A stretch of DNA of 64,000 bases from Anniella stebbinsi (GCA_029215795.1 JARDYH010000002.1:297879973-297943972); one strand, 5' to 3'; positions 34,392 through 46,260 are shown, counted from the first letter of the stretch. Numbers and translations: made by a program. The notes: generated by a model from the sequence alone, not told the origin.

Positions 34392-34909
34392 GGCCTTTCT
34401 ACACCACAGGGTGTAGAGGGAGGGCAGGAGGACGATCCTGGACGTACCTGTTTCCAGGATCATCCTCTTCTTTCTTAACAAGTTGCGCCCACCATTTGTT
34501 TTCTTTTCCATCCCGAGGAGAACACATGAGCGCTCCTGCACAAAACACATTAAAAAAAAAAGTGTGCAAAATCAGCCCCCACCTCCCTCCCTGCCATCCA
34601 AGGGATGGCAAAATTGCTGCCACCCCTCCCCTGGTGGGCATGGAGCCACCCAGTTCAACTTCATACCCATTTCTGCTGCTGTGCTTACTCACAAGCAAGC
34701 GCAGCAGCAGTCGGGATGAGCAGCTACATCTCCCATGGTCACGGACCATTCCTGGGACAGTGGGAAGAATCTGGTTTTCTCAGGGATCCCGTATCCCGGG
34801 GAAAACCCGTTCCCATCCCCCCCTGCCCCGGGAATCCCTGTGCATTATTTGGACTCACAGGGACCAACCAGGGGCAATCCCACATCCAAAGGCCCGTGTA
34901 GAAACGGCC
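34392..34909. mobile_element. MITE, family B copy 2
   Basis: Left end GGCCTTTCTACACCACAGGG and right end GCCCGTGTAGAAACGGCC are inverted repeats. Internal blocks (CCCTGTGCATTATTTGGACT and CCCCGGGAATCC) are the inverse of those in 895-1370. No coding capacity; frames inside are spurious. No clear target duplication. Confidence 0.7.
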
Positions 34910-36079
34910 CAAGTCACCTTATACTGTTGTGGAAGCTACATGAATTGACTCAAAAGTCAAATCCAAATATCTCACTGATTTATTGAAAATCAATAGATTA
35001 CTATCACATTTTTGCTGTTTGACAGAATTGGATGACAGTTGTGGGCATAATAGGCCCTTGTGAGGAGATAAATCCTGCCAAATTTCAGAGAAGCAGGTGC
35101 AGTGGTTTTTGTGGGGTGTCTTCAAAAGAGGGGGAATTATTTGTTTTATCTTATGCTTCTGTGTGTGTGTGTGTGTGTGTGTTTTGACAAGTTGCGTGAA
35201 AATCAGCCCCAGCGCTAGCTCTCTCACCACCTGAAGTGGGAAAGAACACACAACACCAAACGGATCCCTTCTGCCACTGCTGCATCCCCTAACCTTTGCC
35301 ACCACTGCCATGCTGGCTCTGTGGAGAGATGTGTGGCTGGAACAAACAGCCACCTGGGTCTTGCGAGAGTATGCCCCAGGTTTTGCAAGAACCACGTGAG
35401 ATCTCATGAGAGTCCTGTAACCACTTCTTCTGGCTGTGTGGCTCTCAACAATGGAGGCAGAGGTCGGGTGGTTTCTCCAGAGAGCAATGACAGACTCTCT
35501 TTCACTGTGCCAAATGCCATGGTGAGAGAGCAGCTGGTGTGCCTCTGTAGTGGAAATGGGGTGAGGGGGAGCATTGCAATTGGCCACTCCTCCTGCTCCA
35601 CTGCCTGATGCAGTGCCTCACCCTGCTTCATAGGTGGGCCAGCCCTGATGAAAGTGCCATATGTCATAGAGGTGTCCCAAGGCAACAACCCTGCAAAATT
35701 TCAAATATTGATGATGAATGAAAAGCAGTTTCAGCTATTGTTTTTGTTTTCTGCTCAACTGGCAAAAAAACAAAAAGTCCATAAAGGAAACTTCATCATT
35801 TTCCAAACACGAGCCCAATGCTAAACCCTCCCAGGTCCCCACTGACTCCACTTAACCACCTTTAATATTCTTATTCCTGGGAGAGAACTAATAAAGAACA
35901 CTGACCACTGGAACAGTCCTGCAATATATGACTCCAACATCCTTCCTCCAAAGCACTGGGACTGGAGAGTCATGGTAAAGCCATTCACTGTGATTAGAAG
36001 CTAGAGCTTCCAGTTACAAAATTACACCCTGATGTTTAGAGAGCTTGGGCAGAAATGTGCGAGGTTTTACAGACACACT
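34910..36079. other. No recognisable gene; (GT)n at 35160-35182
   Basis: Contains a GT microsatellite. CCTGCCAAATTTCAGAGAAG (35077) and CTGCAAAATTTCAAATATTG (35691) echo phrases in the hAT-like element at 47530, so an old relative may lie here. No borders found. Confidence 0.4.
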
Positions 36080-36302
36080 GGCTGAATTCGGACAACACGA
36101 TAGTCAATGGTGGGTTAATAATCAACTTTATAGTTGTTCATCTAGGGGGTACTCCCCACACAACATGGTAATAAATAATCAACTGTGGTGTGGATTAGGA
36201 TCAGCGCTGAGTTGACTATGGCAGCATTCGGACAACACAATTGTCAATAGAACTGATGATTGTTTCCCCCCACCCAGTTGCTTATTGTGTCCGAATTCAG
36301 CC
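36080..36302. mobile_element. 223-bp MITE, family C copy 2
   Basis: Left GGCTGAATTCGGACAACACG, right TATTGTGTCCGAATTCAGCC, perfect inverted repeats for the first dozen bases. Aligned inverted, it matches 13426-13653 end to end. An internal second CATTCGGACAACACAATTGT suggests an internal duplication of the terminus. Confidence 0.8.
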
Positions 36303-37437
36303 ACAGTCTGTATCTCTGTGTTTTGAATCTGAAAGCTTTGGGAGGGTTCGGAGTTGGTTTTGTCCCACTTTGGAGGAGCCCTGACTCAATTTGAACATCT
36401 CCCCAATCCATCCAAATCAGCACAATTCAGTTCAGGATTTGGCTGGATATAACACATACCCCTATTTGCAGCCATTCCTTAAACTGCCTCAATGGTATTT
36501 TAGCAAAATAAAATAAAATAAAATAAGAAGTGGTATATAAATGTTCATAATAAAACAAAATAATTCCACAGCCAGCTTCTTTGCATCAGAAATCACCTCT
36601 AGTGCTGGCATAGCACCACACATCATTCTCTGTCAACAACAGCCCCAGTCCCTCCATGGCACAATGGTATAAGAGTGCTTGTACCAGGCTGCTAGGAATA
36701 GAGGGAATCCACAGACATATCCAGATACACCATCCTGGCCTTTTCAGGCCTATTGGAGTCAAGGATGATCGCAAAATCTTGTATAGGCTCTGGTGTATAG
36801 TAAAGTGTAGTTTACTAAAAGATATAAAAGTTTCCTCTAGCTGGGATCAATTTCAGATGCCCGTCAGTACTTCCAGGAATAGGATACAATGGTAGGTGCA
36901 ATTGCCGAAGTTACTACTTACTCTGTATCAGCTGTCATACTCTGTTTGGTTCCAATTTGGCCAGGCTGTCTGGTTAAAATTCACAGTCCACTTTATCCAG
37001 CAAAACCTCACTGTATTCACATAGAAATCTGTGAACTACACCAGGACTACTACAGAGCAAGTAATATGTGGACTGCAGTTTTAGATTGCTTCAAAATCTT
37101 GTCTTTGCATTTTGTAACCCATTGTTCTTTCCAAGCTGTCCTTTAGTGTCTGATTGCAGGGTGTTTTCACTGAAACTGATTATGAATATCAAATGCAATC
37201 AGGAAACCATGCAGTCATACCATTCTAAACTGGAGATCTATATGGACATTGAAGTCATGCCTGAGCTGCAGTGAGAACATGAGAAAGCTGGACCTAAAAG
37301 CCAGTTCAGAAATCTGGTACCCACCCAGCTGGAATGGTTTGGGTGGGAAAACGGCCATTGCGGGTGGGGAGGAGCAGAATAAGGCACCTCATGTGCACAG
37401 GCATGGGTGCCATGTGAGGCAAGGGTGGGGCAGAGCC
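36303..37437. other. No recognisable gene
   Basis: 36310-36470 has the look of a decayed DNA element. A weak tRNA-like stretch (CATGGCACAATGGTATAAGA, 36655) lacks a B box. Nothing else. Confidence 0.4.
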
Positions 37438-37443
37438 TATAAA
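37438..37443 (+). promoter_or_regulatory. TATA box candidate
   Basis: GAGCCTATAAAGGCCAG in a locally GC-richer stretch, with a plausible start about 30 bp downstream. It lies 104 bp upstream of the ORF at 37547. Confidence 0.45.
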
Positions 37444-37546
37444 GGCCAGCCCTGCCAAAAAGCGTGGTCTCTTTAGTTTCTGGCTGCTGACTGAGCAGCA
37501 GCAGAGGCGAAGGAGGCAGTGAAGCAAGGGGCATTGGCTCGCAGGC

Positions 37547-37771
37547 ATGGCTGCCTGCGAGATTTGGGAAGGATGGAGTATACTGGATCCCAAAATGCTT
37601 TATGGCCCCCGGCAGCTTGAATGGGCATTGCACCTGCAACGCTCAAGTCTGGCCGTGTCGACTTCAGCTTTTTTCAGAGCTGAGAGAGGAGCTTCAGGCC
37701 TTATGGCCTATCCTAGTCAAATACCTGCTGGAATTCTGGGTGATACTATACCACAGGGGCGATCCACATGA
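37547..37771 (+). CDS. Small ORF between a TATA box and a poly(A) signal, 74 aa
   Basis: It starts at an ATG in fair Kozak context (GGCATGG) and ends TGA at 37771. The product (begins MAACEIWEGW) matches nothing I know and has no obvious domain or membrane segment. Its interest lies only in its setting: TATA at 37438, AATAAA at 37863-37868, no intron signal between. It could be part of an LTR (U3 TATA, poly(A) signal), or chance. No partner LTR was seen. Confidence 0.2.
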   Translation: MAACEIWEGWSILDPKMLYGPRQLEWALHLQRSSLAVSTSAFFRAERGASGLMAYPSQIPAGILGDTIPQGRST

Positions 37772-37862
37772 ACCTGTGATTTTATTATGTTTTTAACTGC
37801 TGTTATTGGTTTTTAATTGGTTTAAATATTTTATATGTTATACCTTCGGTCTATTGATTGTA

Positions 37863-37868
37863 AATAAA
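37863..37868 (+). terminator. Poly(A) signal AATAAA
   Basis: AATAAA followed by a GT-rich GGTTGATTGAGG. It pairs with the TATA box 420 bp upstream. Confidence 0.4.
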
Positions 37869-37890
37869 GGTTGATTGAGGAAGTAAGTTG

Positions 37891-39118
37891 GCTTGCCCAT
37901 CCTTTTGCTGCCATGGGGAAAGAAGTTTGCAGGCAGCATGGCAAATTTCCATGTTTGGAGGACACTGGAAGGGCAGGCAGGATGGTCTGTAGCAGCTGGT
38001 AGGGCCTTTCAGTTTTCTGATGCCAGTTAATCACAAAGCAGTCCTGAACCTGGCCAGCAGGGCCAAGGCGCCATGGGAAGGCTGGTATCAGCCTCAAATG
38101 AGAGGATATGCCCTTGAGCAATCTGACCTTCTTCTTCGCCCCCTGGGACAAGGAACTTGGGTTTAGTTTTTGTCATAGGTAGGAACTTCTACAGGAGCCG
38201 AGAAGACCCTTCAGACATCAGGCTTATGGAGTCTGGCAAGAGGTGCCATGGTAACGTTCACTGTGGCCTCATGCAAGGATATATGTCCAGTTGCAGTTCT
38301 GACCTTACTTCACCACACGGGTGGAAAGAATATGGGTGCTATTTTATCACAGAAAGGGTCTGCCCCTTATCTGGTACCATTTTGATGGTAGTCGAGAAGC
38401 CCCCTCAGACATCAGGCCTTTGGAATTATTTATTTTGACACCCATTCAGAATTGGGTTGCCACTGCTGCAGCGGGGCTGGGAGATGCCAGGATCTGGGCC
38501 ATAGAGAGATGGCAGTTTTGGGCTTTTATAAGCTTACATTCTGAAAGGAAGATGGATAGATTCATAGATTCAATGTTGATATTTGTGTTCCTTTGACAGA
38601 GACCACTGCAGCCATGGTGTGGCATCCTGGCCAGCTGAAGAGTGACATGAGCAACTGTTGGCATGCAGTTGGGCTCAGTCAGCTGGCCTCCATCCAGTGA
38701 GGTGGCAGGCGAGGCATGCTGTGGTAGTGTCTCCTCCATAAACAGTCCAGTCTGGTTGGTTTTGCCCTGCTGTAGGTGTGGTGTCCATCTGGGTGGGTTG
38801 CAATGGAGTTCCTGGAGCAGAAGTCCCCAACTTTACAGGCTAGGGCAGACCTGGAGGATATCTTGATGGCCAGATATTTGTACTGTGTGATCACCTCAGT
38901 GCTGGAGGTGTGAGTGTGGGGAAGCCCATAGCTTGAATAGAGCAATGACAAAAGTCAATAGGTAAATTCATATGTCTCCAAAGATTGGCAGGGATGTGTG
39001 ACCAACCATCCAAAGATTTTTCACCCGAGGGGAACCTTATTGGGCAGATGGGTTCACCTGTCCAGTGCAGGCAATGAAATTTCCTACAGGATCTGCATGT
39101 GGGCCTGCGTGTCGTGAA
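37891..39118. other. Unrecognised; contiguous with 44805 onward before L1 insertion
   Basis: Several minus-strand frames (for example 38951-38679) look less random than usual, but I could not assign them. With L1 removed, this joins 44805-45720 directly. Confidence 0.35.
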
Positions 39119-39133
39119 CTGCCTGTTCCCTCT
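39119..39133. repeat. Target-site duplication of the L1, right copy in L1 sense
   Basis: CTGCCTGTTCCCTCT, identical to 44790-44804. It directly follows the L1 poly(A) tail in L1 sense. Confidence 0.95.
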
Positions 39134-39264
39134 TTTTTTTTTTTTTTTTAATAATTTTTATTAATTTCAACACAATAAACATACACATTATAAAGCATAC
39201 AAATATAAAACAAACTACAACCCTCAACAATCCCCCCGTGCACCCCCCCGAGACCTTCTCATTA

Positions 39265-42200
39265 TCATTCTTCCTCCTTCCAGAATTTTAACGATTCTTC
39301 CGAAGGCGTTTGTCCCTTTCCCGATCTTAAAACATATTCCAAAAAGGGACTCCATATTTCTCCAAAATCATCCTTGCTGGACATTCCCCTTTTTATTTTC
39401 ATTTTACATGTCAACTTATCATTCAAGGCCATATCCCAAATTTCTTTATACCAAGCTTCTATTGTGTAGCTTCCTTGCTCTTTCCAATTTTTAACAATGA
39501 TTATTCTAACCGGTGCCAGGAGGTTGTTTACCAATTCTCTGTTATTTATATGCTCATTCTCCCTATCCCATATTGCTAGTAGAGCTAACTTTGGGTTTAG
39601 TTCCAATTTACTTCCAATTATGTCGCTTATTTCTTTAAAAACCCTTTCCCAAAATTTTTGTACATGTTCACAGCTCCACCACATATGAAAATAGGTCCCA
39701 ACCTCCTGACATCCCCTCCAACAATTCTTAGATACTTTTTTATCAATCTGGTGAAATCTTACAGGTGTTAGATACAATCTCCAAACTGTCTTATAGTAAT
39801 TCTCCTTGATTCTAATCGACAGTAACTTTAACATTCTTACATTCCATATCCTCCCCCAGTTATCATCATTAATTTTTCCCTTTACATCTTCTTCCTAAAC
39901 CTCTTTTATAACATTAAGTGAGTCCTGAAATTCCTCCTCTGTCAATATTTTATATATCTTACTAGTCAGTCCTTTCTTAACTCCGACTTCTTTTTTCCCT
40001 ATTAGTTCAATTAAATCTTCAAATCTAGTATTATTTCTACATTTCTTATTTTTCAACCTCCATTCCTGTGTCCATTTTCCCAATTGTAAACATTTGAACC
40101 ATGCTATCTTTTGTCCTTTAAACAATTCTTTAATATGCTCACTATCCTTCATCTTTTCCATCCAATTCCTTAGCTTAATTATATCTTGATCTTTCAGTCT
40201 CACTTCTATCTCTGGTTTTAATACTCTTGGGAAGTTTCCCACTACTACAACTGGGGCGAGTGGAGAGTCCCCTGGTATCAACTTCCCTCTATATTTCTCC
40301 CATATCACTAATATATTTTCCAACAATGGGTTGTCCAGTACCTTCAATTCTTTCTTTTGCATTTTAGTAAAGAATATATTTCCCAACTTACAATCTATCT
40401 CTGCTGTTTGCGGTTCCAACCAATCCAAATCTTCCTCCCCTAAAATACCATGAATAATATATCTTAACTGATTAGCAATATAATAATTCTTAATATTCGG
40501 AAGTCCTAAACCTCCTTTCTTTTGAGCCTTATACCATAACCCTTTATTTATCCTAGATCTTTTATCCCCATTACAATAAGCATTAATCATATTTTGCCAA
40601 CTTTTAATCTCCGCTACTGAAATTCTAATCGGTAACATTCTAAACAAAAAATTAACCCTAGGTAAAATCTTCATTTTAATAACCGCTATTCTACCAAACC
40701 AAGAATGTTTTAATTTTCTATATATCTGTAATTTCTCCCCTACCTCTTTTCTTAAGCTTACTAAATTAAGTTCCTCTATTCTTTCTAATTCTTTATCTAT
40801 ATTAACTCCTAAATATCGTATTATATTTTTATGCCTTAATCCTAACTTACCTTTACATTTCTCCATCTCTTCCTTATTATAATTATACAGCATCATTTCA
40901 GACTTCCCCCAGTTAACTTGTAATCCCGTAATTTCCCCAAATTCTCTCAAATGCTTCTGAATCGTCTCCCCACTTTCTAGGGGATCTTCTAGTGTCAATA
41001 ATGTATCATCCGCAAACATATTCACTTTAATCTTGTGATTTCTTCCTATCCCCTTTAATCTATCATCTTCCCTTATTACGTTTGCTAAAATTTCTATAAC
41101 TATTGCAAATAAGATCGGTGAAAGTGGACATCCTTGCCTAGTTCCTCGAGCTAGTGTAATTTGTTGCGTTAACCCATCATTAACCATTATTTCCGCTTTA
41201 TTATTTTTGTACAGCTGGTTAATCACCCCCATAAATTTATGTCCAAACTCAAATGTTTTTAAGATAATTTTTAACGCTGGCCACTCCACGCAATCAAAGG
41301 CTTTGAATATATCCAATGCTAATAATCCTGCTTTTAAATTCCTTTTTAAAATAATATTTATTATGTTTATAACTCTCCCAATTAAATTCGGCATTTTCCT
41401 ACCAAAAATAAATCCGCATTGATCTTTTTTGATATATTTAAAAATAAATGTACCCATTCTTTTAGCCATTATTGCTGTAAATATTTCTGCATCCTGATTT
41501 ATTAAAGATATTGGTCTATATGATGCTGGATCCGTCAAATCCTTACCTGGCTTCTGTATTAAAATAACCAAGGACTGATCCCACGATGGCGGAGTCATTC
41601 CTCCTTCTATTATATTATTATATAATTTTTTTGATCTTGGTATTAAAATATCCTTAAATATTTTATAAAATTCCAGCCCCAAACCATCAATCCCCGGAGA
41701 TTTACCTCCTTTTAGTTTATCGACAATTCCCTCAATTTCTTTCTCAGTGACCAAGCCTTCCATACAATCTCTATCTTGCTCATCCAGTCTTATTTTCCAA
41801 TTTCTTTCTACATATTCCTGAATCTTATCTTGTGAAACCGCGTCTGATGTATATAATTCTTTATAAAATTCCTGAAAAGTAATTAATTTATCTTTCATTA
41901 AATTACATCTATTCCCTAACTTATCTCTTATTGTCCCTATCATATTCTTAGCCTTCTCTGACTGCGTGGATCTGGCCAGCATCTTTGAATTTCTATTATT
42001 ATATTCAAAAAAATCTCTCTTTAAATATAACAAATTCTTTTGAACTTGTTCTATATCTTCTTTCTCCAATTCCTTTTTTTTTGCTTGTATTTGGGCATAT
42101 AACCGCTTATCTTTTGTCTCTCTTAATCTCTCCTCTAAACTCTTTATCTCTTCTTCAGCCTTTTTATAAAGTACTTCCTGTTGCTTTTTAAGTGTGGACA

Positions 42201-43084
42201 TTTCCCTAATACAAATCCCTCTTATTACCGCTTTCATAGTATCCCATAATAACCCCTGCGATTTAACTTCTTTTTCATTTATCTGCCATATTTCCTGCAC
42301 TTCCTTTTTTAATTTATCCACTATGTTTTTATTTTTAAAAATTCTTCCGTCCAGTCTCCATCTCTTTGCTTGTTTATAATCCTTCTTCATTTTAATATCC
42401 ATCATCATTAATGCATGGTCAGTGACCTTAATTACTCCAATATCACAATCTATTAGTTTAGGTACCATATTCTTTGATATAAAAATATAATCAATCCTTG
42501 AATAACTCTTAAATCTAGGTGAGTAGAAAGTATATTTTCTTTCTTGCCCTTTTAAAGCTCTCCATACATCCATTAATTCTTTCCGCTCCATAAATTTAGC
42601 TAACTCCGTCTTCCCCTCGCCTCTAGCATCTCTTATAATGTTATCCCTATCTTTCCCTTTATCGAGTACCATATTAAAATCTCCTGCCATCACAATATTC
42701 TTTTTCCCTACATCTCCCACCATATCAAATACTTCTTTGAAGAATTCAATTTGTTTCCCATTTGGAGCATAAACATTGATCAACACAAATTCCTCCTTTT
42801 CCATCGTACAATAAATTATAAGGATCCTTCCATTCTTATCTTTCTTTACACTTTGAATATTAATACCACATTTCTTCGATATTATTATTGCCACACCTCT
42901 CGCTTTAGAAGTACCAAATGACTTTTCATACACTCCTACATCCCTCATTCGTAACTCATTAACCCCTCCTTTATTTGATGAGTTTCCTGCAAAAAAATTA
43001 TATCTATTTTTTTCTTTTTAACAACGTTTCAATTCTTCGCCTTTTTATAATTGTTCCTAGCTCCTTAACATTTAGAGTTGCCAT
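39265..43084 (-). pseudogene. L1 ORF2 (endonuclease-reverse transcriptase), disabled
   Basis: The main open frame runs from an internal ATG at 42948 to a TAG at 39895-39897. The same frame then continues open to 39265, so a single nonsense codon splits off the C-terminal domain. That domain keeps a Cys/His cluster (CWRGC then H and C within 39834-39265). Counting from 42948: endonuclease motifs GDFN (89-92), RIDYIF (151-156) and TDH (176-178); RT motifs SYRPISL (476-482), LALDIFKAFD (543-552), RQGCPLSP (604-611) and FADD (645-648, the catalytic YxDD box). The likely true start is the ATG at 43084. Between it and 42948 the frame shifts twice, at an A run and a G run. The endonuclease FLQETH motif is present, but in a shifted frame. 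Confidence 0.93.
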
Positions 43085-43328
43085 TCTCAATTTATTTTCC
43101 ATTTCTTACTTTCACACATATCTTTAAATTGGTCTCGGTCAGTGAAACACATACCCCCCCTCCCTACCCTCCCCCCACATACACCCCCATTTTTACCCCC
43201 CTCCTCACCAGACATCTGGGCACTGGTCCCAATTATTTTAGAACTCTTCAGGGGGGGGAACCCGGCCCAACCTCCAGAGTAAAGTCCAATCCTCCCCTCC
43301 TTTTATTATTTTTTTTCCTTCTAATCCC
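43085..43328 (-). other. L1 inter-ORF spacer, G-rich on the sense strand
   Basis: The plus strand carries many C runs (for example 43154-43160, 43171-43176, 43194-43202) and one G run (43250-43257). On L1 RNA these become repeated G tracts able to form quadruplexes. Confidence 0.8.
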
Positions 43329-44339
43329 TTATCCTTGACTGGATCCTCCAACCGCGCCTTCTTCTTGCTCTATTTCTCCCCCATCCTTGGCATCGATTAT
43401 GCCCAGCTTCTCCAACAGCTCCATTCCTTGCTCCCACGATGTTATTCTTTCTTGCTTCCCCTTCCACATAAATCTCAAAAAAACTGGATATCCCCAGCTG
43501 TAAATTATCGATTTCATCCTCAATGCTGCTGTACACATTTTGACACTCTTCCTCCACTGCACGGTCTGAGGCAACAAATCCTGGTATATTTGGACTGCTG
43601 TTGCTTGAATCATTGGTTGACCTCGTCATCTAATTGCTTGCATAAGTTTTTCTTTTTTATAATAATTAGCAAATTTGACAATTATGTCCCTTGGAAGCAT
43701 TCCTTTATGCTTAAATCCAACTCTATAAGCCCTCTCCACATCCGAATCCTCCCAAGTCTCGTCTGGAAGCTGAAGTCTTATCCATGTCAAAATTGTATCT
43801 CTTAAATCTTTTGGGGTCTCTCCTTCTTGTTCCCCATAATCTCTTATGCGAATGTTTGCACGTCGGTCCCGATCCTCAATGGCTATTAGGCGTAAATCAT
43901 GTTGAGACAGCTGCTCTTCCTGCTTCTTGCAAACTCCAGTCAAAACTTTAGTCTCTGTCTGCAGCACCTCAACATCCTTCACCACTTGCTTTAAGCCCGC
44001 CATTAACTCAGTTTGTGTGTCATTAATGCGTTTTGCTAACCGTTCTTCAAGATCAACCAACTCAAGCTTGAACATTTTTTTAATATCATCCTTTAATTCA
44101 TCCATTGGGTCTGGCTGACCTCCTCTGGTGATCTTTGGAATTACAGCCGGCTCAGCGAGCTGTGACGCAGTTCCTTTAACAGGGGACGTTTTCTTACTAG
44201 GCAGCTTATCTGGCATGTTTTGGGTTTCTGAACGTGTCAATCTCTGCCAAGTTCTGTCCGATCCACGCTCTTTTGAGGGTCTAACCCAGGCGGGGGTAGA
44301 TATAGGGGGCCTCTTCTCCCATCGCCCCTTTTTACTCAT
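43329..44339 (-). pseudogene. L1 ORF1 (RNA-binding chaperone), one nonsense codon
   Basis: ATG at 44339. The frame runs 237 codons to a TGA at 43626-43628, then stays open in the same frame to 43329 (337 codons in all). The stop lies in an AGA-TGA-CGA context and is best read as a CpG-type C-to-T change in an Arg codon. Layout: basic N-terminus, heptad-rich coiled coil (about 79-153), RRM with RRANIRI (159-165) and ERAYRVG (202-208), then a C-terminal domain beyond the stop. In L1 this protein trimerises on the RNA and is required for retrotransposition. The order, size and signatures fit well. Confidence 0.92.
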
Positions 44340-44789
44340 AAATTATTACCCCCCCCCCCCCCCCGTCTGCCTGGTGACTCCCTCTTGCTCTTACCGCAGC
44401 CAGCCAGCACTATACTTCGGCTTTTACTGGGGATTAACGTTCTTCCTCCTCACATATATTCACATATATTTTATCTCCGTCTCTCTCCCAGTACGCTGTC
44501 AGCCAGCCAGCCTGCCTTGTATCTTCAATTATAAGTCCATAAATTACCTCAGTAATGGCCGCTCCTCGTCTTCGTCCTCATCTCCTCCAGTTCTGTTTGA
44601 CTGCCAAGAGATCTCTGCCGCGATTCCACACTCACTCATATATCCTACAGCTTCCAGTCAATATTTCATGCCTTTCATTAGCTCTCCAACCATTCCAAGA
44701 TAAGGAATTAGTACTTAATTTAATGCTTTTTTAAGGAGCTTGGGTGATCTACGACTTCACCCCATTCCGATTCGGCCACGCCCCCCCAG
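44340..44789 (-). promoter_or_regulatory. L1 5-prime UTR / internal promoter region
   Basis: About 450 bp upstream of ORF1, GC-richer than the flanks, with a 16-base C run on plus (44349-44364). By analogy to other L1s it should hold the internal promoter. I did not identify specific factor sites. Confidence 0.7.
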
Positions 44790-44804
44790 CTGCCTGTTCC
44801 CTCT
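44790..44804. repeat. Target-site duplication of the L1, upstream copy
   Basis: CTGCCTGTTCCCTCT, identical to 39119-39133. Confidence 0.95.
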
Positions 44805-45749
44805 GGCATTCACACGTGCTGGCAAACTGACACGAGGCACTCATGTTGGTGAGACTTCTTTTTATTGAGGAAATCACGCTGTAAAAAGCATAATGGTTAC
44901 ATTATCCAAACAACACTACTTAAAGCTGAATGATATTTAGAAAAATTTAGGCTCCTTTCCTGATATGATTCTCCTGGCAATCTCTCGCGGTGTGTGTGTG
45001 TATTAGGGTTAGCCACCATCCGATTTGAACTTCTCCAGGTGCCACATACGCTGGTACCTCAAGGGACATGGCCAAAGCCTAAACAAGATCCCAGGGAGGG
45101 GAAAACAATTATGCTCCGAGCCACCAGAGCTAGGCAGAGACAAAAGATTATTCCCCATCCAGCACAGCCTGCTGAATGCTGAACTGAAAAGTATGTATGA
45201 TCACAGGGAAGGCAAAACCTCAGGCCCATCAAACACACAATCCACAGCAAATGCAAGTTCAATTCTATGAAAAGCCTCCCAATACTTTTCATGGCACAAT
45301 CCTTCAAAATCCAGAGTCCAAATAGCAAGTGAGAGAGCATGTGCAGAGTGCTTCCAAAATCCCAAAACAGATGGAATCCAACAGGAGGGGTTTCAGACCT
45401 TGCGTCAAAAGATGATCTCTAGCAAGGTTTCTTCAGCCTTGCTCAGCTATTATATACTAAGGTCTGGCCTATTCAAAGCCACTTGACAGACAGGTCCTCT
45501 GACCTGTAAACCATGCCCATGTGCCAACAGGGTGGGATTGCTCCACCCACTACTATGATGCTATAACCCGAGTGACATCTTCCAAGAGTGGCCCCTCCAT
45601 ATCAAAACACTCCCAAGTTCACAGAGAACTAGCAGCTTCAAGGCTGAGACAGGGAGCGTAGCAAGCAACTCCTCTGGTAAACTCTGACAGAGATAAGCTT
45701 GCAGAGACATTGACTTTCTAAAACTATTTCTAATGCATCAACTTACATA
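44805..45749. other. Unrecognised; minus-strand TATA and poly(A) signals
   Basis: On the minus strand a TATATAATAG element near 45450 and an AATAAA near 44861 stand in sense order about 590 bp apart. They could belong to an LTR-type element cut by the L1. No coding match. Confidence 0.3.
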
Positions 45750-46260
45750 CCACAATGACATTGCAGGATTTCCCCTAGGCTGGTGGGTAGGGTGCCAAAG
45801 CAGAGGCTTGGCACCCTCCGGTGGTGGGATGTGTGGGAATTGGCAATATTTTAGAATAGGGACAGTGAGCACTCTGGCACTTTTTGGTGATTGGCATATC
45901 CAGAGGACCTGCTCTTAGGGGGCTGTGTGGCTCCTGTGTCAGGATATGGTTTGCCTTTGGAGACCCTCCTGCCTCACTCAGAGTTCTGAGGCACCATGCG
46001 GGGGTGACGTGGGGTGGTCTCCCCACACTTTCAAAGTGTCACAAGAAAGGGGCCGGGTTTACCCAACTCCTGGCTTTGGAGAGTGGCTCTCCCATAAAGC
46101 CAGGGAAGTTGCCTGAGGATGGGACTCATACATTCCTGCACTTTCACATGCAGATCCAGGGAAGGGTGAATTTTCCCTTATTACTTAAATAAAGAGGCCC
46201 TAGTTTATCCCAAGTTCTGGTGTCCGTGTCTTTATTCTATGCTTCCTTCTCCACTCGCAA
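45750..46260 (+). other. LTR-like segment, boundaries unresolved
   Basis: AATAAA (46188-46193) is followed by GGTGTCCGTGTCTTTATTCT, the phrasing of R/U5 in many endogenous retroviral LTRs. No paired LTR, primer-binding site or target duplication was found. Confidence 0.35.

Larger units (their letters stand above)
39134..44789 (-). mobile_element. Full-length L1 LINE, 5.66 kb, nearly intact
   Basis: In minus-sense order: 5-prime UTR starting GGGGGGGCGTGGCCGAATCG (44789-44340), ORF1 (44339-43329), G-rich inter-ORF spacer (43328-43085), ORF2 (from about 43084 to 39265), short 3-prime UTR and a 16-17 base A tail. It is flanked by a perfect 15-bp duplication, the mark of target-primed reverse transcription. 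A complete 5-prime end and few disabling changes point to a young insertion. As it stands it cannot make either protein in full. Confidence 0.95.

Noticed and set aside
34496..35587. Frames of 150 and 222 codons on opposite strands
   Set aside because: One covers a MITE, the other includes a GT microsatellite read as Thr-His repeats; no family resemblance.
36652..36720. Possible tRNA-like or SINE A box (GGCACAATGGTATAAGAG)
   Set aside because: No B box at the right distance and no cloverleaf; too weak.
38679..38951. Minus-strand frame as a host gene exon or retroviral env
   Set aside because: Looks somewhat protein-like, but no motif could be named and the surroundings are full of stops.
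41207..42379. Plus-strand frames inside the L1
   Set aside because: Antisense shadows of ORF2.
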